Origin: Candidatus Dadabacteria bacterium
GTDB taxonomy: Bacteria > Desulfobacterota_D > UBA1144 > Nemesobacterales > UBA2774
Length of the DNA: 7,668 bases
Assembly: GCA_004356555.1 (NCBI GenBank)
Contig: SMWY01000076.1
Location: 1 to 7,668 of the forward strand
Direction: 5' to 3'
Shown: positions 1 to 5,231 of the stretch, in pieces
How the letters are laid out: each line of letters starts with the position of its first letter
Position numbering within the stretch: the stretch's first letter is position 1
Notes under the pieces: generated by a model
What the model saw: only the letters and a program-made list of their open reading frames with translations
Database searches by the model: none
Told to the model about the DNA's origin: nothing
Program-made: the position numbers and the translations under genes

Positions 1-1
1 A

Positions 2-181
2 GGGAGGCAACCGGGTAAAAACCAGCAGATTGTTATTTACGACGGTGGTGGCTCCGTAATATTTGAAATTCATTTTGAAAACAAAATCCTTGGTGGATTT
101 GATTATATTCATCAGGGGCACTTATCGGCAAGGGAATGCCAAGCTTTAATCAAAGAACTTCATTACCGCCAATTAATTTAA
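2..181 (+). CDS. 3' end of an unrecognised gene (partial)
   Basis: An open frame enters from the left edge and ends at TAA (179-181), giving the last 59 residues of a protein whose start lies outside the window. The visible part alternates hydrophobic and charged residues (IVIYDGG, then VIFEIHFENKILGGFDYIHQG) and ends in a basic amphipathic segment (ARECQALIKELHYRQLI). It has no cysteine pair, membrane segment or motif I can name. It reads in the same direction as the primase, whose preferred start is 39 nt downstream, so it is probably an upstream member of the same mobile-element operon. The function is unknown. That it is coding rests on the uninterrupted frame, sensible composition and position. 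Confidence 0.55.
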   Translation, partial: GRQPGKNQQIVIYDGGGSVIFEIHFENKILGGFDYIHQGHLSARECQALIKELHYRQLI

Positions 182-205
182 TCCATGGGAACAAATTTCA
201 AAACT

Positions 206-213
206 AAAGGAAA
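206..213 (+). promoter_or_regulatory. Shine-Dalgarno that decides the primase start
   Basis: AAAGGAAA lies 7 nt before the ATG at 221 (9 nt from its AGGA core). The upstream in-frame ATG at 185 is preceded by an AT-rich stretch with no purine-rich SD. I therefore place the primase start at 221 and not 185, which removes 12 N-terminal residues. Confidence 0.65.
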
Positions 214-220
214 GTATAAA

Positions 221-2653
221 ATGAACCACGAACCGAAAATACAAGAAATAGTTAAGACACTTGAGATTCTTCATCCCCCTGAGCAAAACCATGTTGTTGA
301 AGTAAGAATATTAGGTGTACCGTATAAAAGTCCAATCAGTGGTTACTATGACGCCAATAGCTATGAAAAACTAGCAAAAGACGTTCTTGAATATGATGGT
401 AAAGCCGAATCAATTTATATAACACTTAATCCTGTTGACCCTGCTTTATTAGGCAGAGCAAACAATAGGCTGATAGAAAAAGCAAAAGCCACAACAAGTG
501 ATCACAACGTTATAAAAAGAACCTTATTGCTGATTGACGTAGATCCCGAAAGGCCTTCAGGCATTTCAAGCTCAAATGAGGAAAAGAATAAAACAAAAGT
601 TGTTGTAGAAAAAATTTACAAGGATTTGAAATCAAGGGGGTTACCCGAACCTACAGTTGCTGATTCGGGTAATGGGTTTCACTTACTTTACAACATAGAC
701 CTAGAAAACAATCCTGAGATCACAAAATTAATTGAACGTTTTCTCATTGCAGTAGACTTTATGTTTTCTACTGAGGACGTTAAAATCGATCTCAAAGTAT
801 TTAATCCTGCCCGAATTACGAAGCTATACGGTACGAAAGCTTGTAAAGGTGATCCTGATACTAAGGATAGACCTTACCGGTATTCTAAGATTAGATATAC
901 GCCTGAGGAAAGAACACCAGTATCAAGAGAGAAGTTAGAAGAAATAGCAAAACTAGCACCTACACCCCCACAAAATGAATACCAAGGTAACAACTATAAT
1001 AATGGTCAAACAATTGATATAGAGAAAAAAATCCAAGAATATGGTTTATCCGTTTGGCGAAGCAGCCCATATCAAGGGGGTGAGCTTTATAAACTTAGTG
1101 AATGCCCATTCGACGAAAATCATAAGAATGGAGACGCCTGCTTAATTCAATTTGCTTCGGGGGCTATTGCATTTAGTTGTTTCCATGACTCGTGTTCTGG
1201 TAAAAATTGGCATTCGCTTAGAGATAAGTACGAACCTGGATGGCAAGCTAAGAAGCAAAGAAAGAAGACTGCCCCCGAAAATACCTCCCAAGAGAAAAAC
1301 CAAGATGAAAAGGGTTATATTTTAAATAACGATTTTAAACCCAAGCTGCACCCTGCTATGAGTTTTATAGATGGCGAATTAGCATACGGGATCCCAAATG
1401 GTAAAAAACCTCAATTTATTACCAATCATAAACTCCTAGAGTATTCAGTAATTAAAGATGAATACGTTATTGATAATTATCCTCAGCAATTGAAGTTCTC
1501 ACGCTCTGGAATTAAGAAGTATTTAAACAAAGAAAAAATTAATGCAACTGAACTTTATAATAACATTCGGGCGCTGTTTGAGAATCATATAATATTTCAA
1601 TTTGATTGGCAGATAGACTTAACCGTTACGTGGGTAATAGGAACCTACCTTTACCGTGCCTTCCCGTTATACCCATATTACTGGATAAAATCCCCTACTA
1701 AAAGATGTGGAAAAACAAGGCTTTTAGAATTAATGGCAGGGCTTTGTTTTAACTCCAACGGAATTGAGACAGCACCAAGCGAGGCAGTCCTTTACAGAGT
1801 GCCAGACATAACGGCCGGGGCACTACTATGGGATGAAGTTGAGAACTTAGGAAAAAATAAAGATAAGAATGACCTTATCTCAATTCTTAATACTTCGTAT
1901 AGGGAAGATGGCAAAATTGCAAGATGCGAAGGTAAAGATTATAAAGTGAAATATTATAGTGCATATAGACCTGTAGCCCTTGCCGGTATTCGTAATCTGC
2001 CGGACACGGTAGAGGATCGCTCACTAAAGGTTGAGCTTCTAAGGAAAAAAAGGGACGAAAAAGTTAAAAAGCTCCAAATTAATAGAATAAAAAACGAATT
2101 AGAAAAATTACGGGACGATCTCCATATTTTTGCATTGGAACATGCAAACCTTATACGGGAAGCATATGACGATTTTGACGATTCATTGATCCCAGACCGT
2201 GTTGATGATCGGCTTAGAGATGCATTTGAGGTAATGATGTCGGTAGCTGCCGGAGTCGAGTACCGCGATCCAGATTTTAACCTGATCCCAGTTTTAAAGA
2301 CAGCAGCCAAAAGTCTAAGCGGTATTAGAAAGTCCGATGAGGACGAGATTTCTTTCATTAGGGCTGTAAATATCCTCAAATCCAAACTTGATTCTAGCGG
2401 AGATGATTGCTTAATACTCACATCAAAAGAAGCTGTAGAAATGTTCAATAAAGGTGGTATCGAGTGGGTAAGCGAGTCTAAACATGCCAGCTCAATCTTA
2501 AGGAATTTAGGGTTTCGATCTGGGTCACATAGACCCGGCGATGATGTCATTAGAGCCTATAAAATCACCAAGGAAAAGATAGATGATTTAGACCTAAGAT
2601 ATGGAAACGTGCCCTATTCCGAGGAAAAAAGCGAACAAAGCGTTACAACCTAA
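221..2653 (+). CDS. Primase-helicase: AEP-type primase fused to DUF3631-like P-loop ATPase
   Basis: This is an 810-residue replication protein of mobile-element type, probably priming and unwinding the element's own DNA in the cytoplasm. Seen in order: a primase-polymerase-like domain (about 1-240) with LLLIDVDP (D106, D108) and SGNGFHLLY (H154), then a basic stretch FNPARITKLYGTKACKG near 194-210 typical of phage and plasmid AEP proteins. Next is a zinc-binding-like segment (C295, H301, C320, H322, C325). A lysine/glutamine-rich linker (about 340-365) follows. The ATPase has Walker A SPTKRCGKTR (491-500), Walker B ALLWDEVEN (534-542) and a DTVEDRS motif (595-601), the pattern of DUF3631 proteins. 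The last 100 residues resemble the winged-helix tail of that family. ATG 185 is a possible alternative start (822 residues). The exact subfamily and the substrate strand preference cannot be read from sequence. Confidence 0.85.
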   Translation: MNHEPKIQEIVKTLEILHPPEQNHVVEVRILGVPYKSPISGYYDANSYEKLAKDVLEYDGKAESIYITLNPVDPALLGRANNRLIEKAKATTSDHNVIKRTLLLIDVDPERPSGISSSNEEKNKTKVVVEKIYKDLKSRGLPEPTVADSGNGFHLLYNIDLENNPEITKLIERFLIAVDFMFSTEDVKIDLKVFNPARITKLYGTKACKGDPDTKDRPYRYSKIRYTPEERTPVSREKLEEIAKLAPTPPQNEYQGNNYNNGQTIDIEKKIQEYGLSVWRSSPYQGGELYKLSECPFDENHKNGDACLIQFASGAIAFSCFHDSCSGKNWHSLRDKYEPGWQAKKQRKKTAPENTSQEKNQDEKGYILNNDFKPKLHPAMSFIDGELAYGIPNGKKPQFITNHKLLEYSVIKDEYVIDNYPQQLKFSRSGIKKYLNKEKINATELYNNIRALFENHIIFQFDWQIDLTVTWVIGTYLYRAFPLYPYYWIKSPTKRCGKTRLLELMAGLCFNSNGIETAPSEAVLYRVPDITAGALLWDEVENLGKNKDKNDLISILNTSYREDGKIARCEGKDYKVKYYSAYRPVALAGIRNLPDTVEDRSLKVELLRKKRDEKVKKLQINRIKNELEKLRDDLHIFALEHANLIREAYDDFDDSLIPDRVDDRLRDAFEVMMSVAAGVEYRDPDFNLIPVLKTAAKSLSGIRKSDEDEISFIRAVNILKSKLDSSGDDCLILTSKEAVEMFNKGGIEWVSESKHASSILRNLGFRSGSHRPGDDVIRAYKITKEKIDDLDLRYGNVPYSEEKSEQSVTT

Positions 2654-2678
2654 TGATTACGGTAGTTTCAGCCATTTT

Positions 2679-2714
2679 AAAAAGCGTTACAAATACATAT
2701 CTGTAACGGTTTTT
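2679..2714 (+). terminator. Candidate Rho-independent, possibly bidirectional terminator after the primase
   Basis: CGTTACA (2685-2691) pairs perfectly with TGTAACG (2702-2708) across a 10-nt loop. Beyond a G/G mismatch, five A (2679-2683) face five T (2710-2714), so a T-run follows the stem on the + strand and, read on the other strand, another T-run follows it there. The stem is only moderately G+C rich. It lies 26 nt after the primase stop. Its arms are also members of the repeat cluster, so a protein-binding role is an alternative. Confidence 0.4.
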
Positions 2715-2718
2715 ATTC

Positions 2719-2736
2719 TTACGGAAATGCCCGTAA
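2719..2736 (+). repeat. Short inverted repeat TTACGG-N6-CCGTAA
   Basis: TTACGG (2719-2724) and CCGTAA (2731-2736) form a perfect 6-bp inverted repeat with a 6-nt loop, between the flanking TGTAACGG repeats. It is short enough to be chance, but its position inside the repeat cluster makes an operator or origin substructure plausible. Confidence 0.35.
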
Positions 2737-2795
2737 ACATTGAATTGTAACGGGTGTAACGGTTTTTATCCGGAAATAAGGGGGTATAAGCTAAT

Positions 2796-3122
2796 ATGAG
2801 CAAGATTTGGGACACTATATTAAAGAAACAAAATCATGAATTTGAACCGGAAATTACTATAATTAATTTCCCGAAATTGCTCTTATCTGAATTTAAAAAA
2901 TGCAATATGGCAGTTGAAGTCTACAGCGAATTCTTAGATGAAAAAATCTGGTTTTGTTCAAATACCGATATGGCAAAACAAATCAAAGGAGATGATCCGA
3001 GTGCCGTATGCTACACCACAGATGAATTACAAAAATTAATTGAACTCAACCCAAGTAAAGAATTTTTACAGAAAATTCATGAAACAAAAAAAGTATTTAA
3101 TCCTTCTAGGATTATCGAATAA
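2796..3122 (+). CDS. Small hypothetical protein between replication and packaging genes
   Basis: This is a 108-residue protein that I do not recognise. It has an A+T-rich coding sequence like the primase. AAGGGGG (2778-2784) lies 11 nt before the ATG and is an acceptable SD, though somewhat distant. The protein is acidic to neutral and soluble, with no signal peptide or membrane segment. The N-terminal half contains a hydrophobic strand pattern (EITIINFPKLLLSEF). The middle reads VEVYSEFLDEKIWFCSNTDMA, and the C-terminal half has a helical TTDELQKLIELNPSKEFLQKIHETKKVF segment. Residues near IWFCSNTDMAKQI could form a compact fold but no catalytic motif is apparent. It sits downstream of the repeat cluster and 17 nt before the terminase small subunit-like gene, so it is probably part of the element's operon. 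Confidence 0.7.
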   Translation: MSKIWDTILKKQNHEFEPEITIINFPKLLLSEFKKCNMAVEVYSEFLDEKIWFCSNTDMAKQIKGDDPSAVCYTTDELQKLIELNPSKEFLQKIHETKKVFNPSRIIE

Positions 3123-3139
3123 ACCATTAAGGAGTTTCA

Positions 3140-3625
3140 ATGCCCAGAACTTGTACGATTTGTGAACATCCCCAGAGGCAAAAGATAGACAAACTACTTG
3201 TCCAGGGTGAGCCTTATCGGGACATAGCGGGACGGTTCTCGTTATCTCGGAGCGCGTTATCAAGGCACAAAGAACACCTACCAAGCGCCCTCACTAAGGC
3301 ACAAGAGGCAGGGGAGATAGCCCATGCTAATAGTCTGTTAGGGCAGGTGAGAGACCTTCAAACGCGAACGCTCAATATCCTTGACGCAGCCGAGCAGAGC
3401 GGAGACCTTAGAACGGCATTAGGCGCTATCCGAGAGGCGCGGGGCAACCTTGAGCTTTTAGGCAAGTTAGCGGGCGAGCTCAAGGAGGGGCAGGTGGTTA
3501 ACGTTCTCGTAAGTCCTCAGTGGGTTACACTACGAAGCGTTATACTTGAGAGCCTTGAGCCTTTCAGAGATGCCAGGCTTGCAGTTGCTAGCGCACTAGA
3601 GGGGGTTGAGAATGGTAGCTCATGA
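3140..3625 (+). CDS. Zinc/HTH DNA-binding protein, probable terminase small subunit
   Basis: This 161-residue protein starts at an ATG preceded by AAGGAG (3129-3134) with 5-nt spacing. The N-terminus carries C5-x2-C8-x-H10, followed by a helix-turn-helix (about residues 13-43: IDKLLVQGEPYRDIAGRF, then SLSRSALSRHKEHLP), with further histidines H43 and H46 that could complete a zinc site. Residues 50-120 are mostly helical (QVRDLQTRTLNILDAAEQ, IREARGNLELLGKLAG), as expected for an oligomerising region. The gene overlaps the terminase ATPase gene by 14 nt. That position, size and HTH-plus-helix layout fit a terminase small subunit, which recognises packaging-initiation DNA and delivers it to the large subunit. 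The assignment depends on context; a transcriptional regulator is the main alternative. Its G+C is clearly higher than that of the preceding genes. Confidence 0.65.
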   Translation: MPRTCTICEHPQRQKIDKLLVQGEPYRDIAGRFSLSRSALSRHKEHLPSALTKAQEAGEIAHANSLLGQVRDLQTRTLNILDAAEQSGDLRTALGAIREARGNLELLGKLAGELKEGQVVNVLVSPQWVTLRSVILESLEPFRDARLAVASALEGVENGSS

Positions 3626-4361
3626 CTTACGACTAGCCCTTGACCCGGTATCCTTTGCCGTTGAGCTGGGCTTTACGCCGGACGATTGGCAGGCGAAGGT
3701 ACTAAGTGGAACTGGCAACCATATCCTCCTTAATTGCTCTCGACAATCCGGTAAAAGCACGACTGCGGCTATATTGGCTCTACACCGAGCTCTCTATTAT
3801 GTAGAAAGTCTTATCCTTCTTATTAGCCCTTCGTTAAGGCAATCAAGTGAATTATTCAGAAAAGTAACAGAATTTTTAAACACTTTAAAAGTTAGGCCGA
3901 AGCTCTTAGAGGATAATAAACTCAGCTGTATGTTAGTGAATAAAAGCAGGATAGTAAGTTTACCATCCTCCGAAGGTACTGTTAGAGGCTTTTCCGGGGC
4001 TAATTTAATTATTGAGGATGAAGCCTCAAGAGTACCAGATGATCTATACATGGCTATTAGACCAATGTTAGCCGTATCCAATGGGAAACTAATTCTCATG
4101 TCTACACCATTTGGTAAGCGTGGGCATTTCTTTGAAGAATGGGATAAGGGGCAAGGTTGGGAGAAGGTACAAGTCAAAGCTAATGAGTGTCCCAGGATAA
4201 GTGAAGAGTTCTTACGAGAGGAACGGGCTTCGCTTGGCGATTGGTGGTTCAAACAAGAATATATGTGCGAGTTCGTTGAACCTGTAGATCAAGTTTTTGG
4301 ATACGAGCTCGTAATGGGGATGTTATCATCAGATGTGAAGCCTTTGTTCACGGAGGAATGA
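3612..4361 (+). CDS. Terminase large subunit, ATPase half (split gene)
   Basis: This 249-residue protein is the packaging-motor ATPase of a phage-type large terminase. It has a Q-motif-like TPDDWQAKVL (22-31), Walker A SRQSGKST (43-50), Walker B NLIIEDEAS (131-139, E135-D136-E137), and the coupling motif LMSTPFGKRG (162-171). WWFKQEYMCEFVE (211-223) is the usual segment at the end of the ATPase domain. The start ATG at 3612 has AGAGGGGG ending at 3605, a good SD. The in-frame TTG at 3606 is possible but lacks equivalent spacing. The gene overlaps the upstream small-subunit-like gene, so translation is likely coupled. The protein ends exactly where a full-length terminase would continue into its nuclease domain, and that domain is encoded by the next ORF in the same frame after a single TGA. 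Confidence 0.85.
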   Translation: MVAHDLRLALDPVSFAVELGFTPDDWQAKVLSGTGNHILLNCSRQSGKSTTAAILALHRALYYVESLILLISPSLRQSSELFRKVTEFLNTLKVRPKLLEDNKLSCMLVNKSRIVSLPSSEGTVRGFSGANLIIEDEASRVPDDLYMAIRPMLAVSNGKLILMSTPFGKRGHFFEEWDKGQGWEKVQVKANECPRISEEFLREERASLGDWWFKQEYMCEFVEPVDQVFGYELVMGMLSSDVKPLFTEE

Positions 4362-4364
4362 ATG
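4352..4364 (+). promoter_or_regulatory. SD and TGA-ATG junction between terminase halves
   Basis: GGAGGA (4352-4357) precedes TGA (4359-4361), and ATG (4362-4364) follows with no base between stop and start. The stop and start are in the same frame. The SD-to-ATG spacing of 4 nt supports true initiation or re-initiation of the nuclease ORF, and argues against a simple nonsense mutation. Readthrough of TGA would give one 442-codon polypeptide; the A following TGA is not the context best known for readthrough. Confidence 0.75.
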
Positions 4365-4940
4365 TCGGATTTTATACTGGGTTTAGACCTCGGTCAGGTC
4401 AAAGATTACACGGCTCTCGGAGTTCTCGAAAGGGACGGAAGCTCTAAGCAGGATAGAAAGTATCAATTGAGGCGCCTAGAGAGACTGCCCTTAGGTACAA
4501 CCTACCCCGCTGTTGTAACTCATGTAAAAGAACTCATGGAAAAAGAGCCGTTAAGAGGACATGTATTATTGGTAGTTGATGCCACCGGTGTTGGCTTACC
4601 TGTGATTGATTTACTTGACCAAGAGGGGCTAAGACCCATCGGTATAACCATCACAGGAGGCACTGAGGCTACATATGTGGGGCGTGGTTATCACGTGCCC
4701 AAGAGAGACTTAGTAGTAACCTTGCAGGTATTAGCTCAGTCGGGAAGATTAAAGGTAGCAGAGAACTTGCCGCTAGCTCATATATTCGTAAATGAATTAC
4801 TTAACTTCAAGGTAGAGATAAACAAAAGAGGCCATGATAGCTATGAAGCCTGGCGGGAGGGTGTCCATGATGATTTAGTCTTAGCGGTTGCTCTCGCAGC
4901 CTGGTATGGGCAGCGTCAGGTTAGGTGGCGGCCACTTTAA
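4362..4940 (+). CDS. Terminase large subunit, RNase H-like nuclease half (split gene)
   Basis: This 192-residue protein has the layout of the C-terminal nuclease domain of large terminases, which cuts concatemeric DNA during packaging. The metal-binding acidic residues are all in place: FILGLDLG (D9) with KDYTAL (D15), LLVVDATGVG (D73), and GVHDDLVLAVA (D170, D171). The segment HVPKRDLVVTLQVLAQSGRLKV (111-132) is typical of this domain. There is no ATPase motif, so it must work with the separate ATPase encoded immediately upstream. Translation probably depends on re-initiation or on the SD embedded in the end of the upstream gene. It is the last phage-type gene visible: no portal or capsid gene follows. 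Confidence 0.85.
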   Translation: MSDFILGLDLGQVKDYTALGVLERDGSSKQDRKYQLRRLERLPLGTTYPAVVTHVKELMEKEPLRGHVLLVVDATGVGLPVIDLLDQEGLRPIGITITGGTEATYVGRGYHVPKRDLVVTLQVLAQSGRLKVAENLPLAHIFVNELLNFKVEINKRGHDSYEAWREGVHDDLVLAVALAAWYGQRQVRWRPL

Positions 4941-4960
4941 TTAAACCGCAAAAAAAGTGA

Positions 4961-5074
4961 AGTCGAGAGATTAACGATTTTACCTATGCGCTAAAAGCGT
5001 CTGGTACATTTGAATTGTTAGATGCCCGGCATTTATTCAATCTCACCAGTACCAATTTCAAGCCAAAAATCTAA
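4961..5074 (+). pseudogene. Short open frame without a start, possible gene remnant
   Basis: After an in-frame TGA (4958-4960) there is an open frame of 37 codons ending at TAA (5072-5074). Its composition looks protein-like (FTYALKASGTFELLDARH), but it has no ATG and no SD. It could be the 3' end of a gene cut by insertion of the mobile block, a decayed phage gene, or chance. I do not recognise it. Confidence 0.2.
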
Positions 5075-5095
5075 CTTAACTTATGGACCTATTGT

Positions 5096-5127
5096 AGGGG
5101 GGTAGGTAGGTGTACTGCACCCCTTTT
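5096..5127 (+). terminator. Weak candidate terminator after the terminase operon
   Basis: GGTG (5109-5112) pairs with CACC (5118-5121) across a 5-nt loop, or alternatively AGGGG (5096-5100) pairs with CCCCT (5120-5124). TTTT follows at 5124-5127. The stem is short and the T-run is minimal. Its position between convergent genes is the main support. Confidence 0.25.
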
Positions 5128-5231
5128 GTCAAACTCGGTTTAAGTTGGAATTATTAATAGTAATAGGAACCGAAACTTGCAGTATTTCAAAGAGGTGTCC
5201 AAATAAGTGCGAATAAGTCAAATTAAAAAAA

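Larger units (their letters stand above)
2637..2769 (+). repeat. GTTACA/TGTAAC repeat cluster (iteron-like)
   Basis: The core word CGTTACA or its complement TGTAACG occurs five times here. AAAGCGTTACAA is at 2637-2648 and 2681-2692 (44 nt apart). TGTAACGG is at 2702, 2746 and 2755; the first two are again 44 nt apart and the last two form a 9-nt tandem. TGTAACGGTTTTTAT is repeated in full at 2702-2716 and 2755-2769. The first copy overlaps the last codons of the primase gene. Repeats in both orientations next to a replication gene suggest a replication origin or a site bound by a replication or regulatory protein. Part of the cluster could instead act as a terminator. The function is inferred; the repeats are directly visible. 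Confidence 0.65.
4941..5231 (+). other. Convergent intergenic spacer at the right edge of the mobile block
   Basis: This 291-nt spacer lies between the + strand terminase operon and the - strand nucleoside-hydrolase gene. I see no tRNA, no integrase remnant and no direct repeat clearly matching the left edge. It contains a 5-bp hairpin with an AAA loop (4988-5000, no T-run), a short open frame (4961-5074), a G-rich tract with GGTA repeats and a weak hairpin (5096-5127), and a tandem AATAAGT (5203-5209 and 5213-5219). A seven-base A-run (5225-5231) becomes a T-run directly after the stop of the - strand gene. Confidence 0.5.

Noticed and set aside
185..220. ATG at 185 as the primase start
   Set aside because: It has no Shine-Dalgarno, and the 12 extra residues look unstructured; the ATG at 221 has a well-placed one.
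1954..2550. Long - strand open frame inside the primase gene
   Set aside because: It is serine/arginine-rich, overlaps the ATPase motifs on the other strand and has no recognisable domain: a shadow frame.
2637..2769. CRISPR array
   Set aside because: The repeats are too short, occur in both orientations and have irregular, non-unique spacers; no cas gene is present.
3066..3284. - strand 72-residue open frame across the start of the small-subunit-like gene
   Set aside because: It covers the SD and zinc/HTH coding region of a convincing + strand gene.
3797..4252. - strand open frame opposite the terminase ATPase
   Set aside because: The true gene on the + strand has clear Walker motifs; the antisense product is low-complexity and motif-free.
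4359..4361. TGA as a recoded sense codon joining the terminase halves
   Set aside because: The long primase gene contains no in-frame TGA and uses TGG for tryptophan. The small-subunit-like gene and the oxidoreductase end on TGA, and extending the former meets further TGAs at once.
4988..5000. Terminator directly after the nuclease gene
   Set aside because: The 5-bp hairpin with an AAA loop has no T-run after it.
2739..5020. CATTGAATTGTAAC (2739) and CATTTGAATTGTTA (5007) as attachment-site repeats
   Set aside because: The match is imperfect, A+T-rich and one copy lies inside the replication spacer, so it does not bracket the element.
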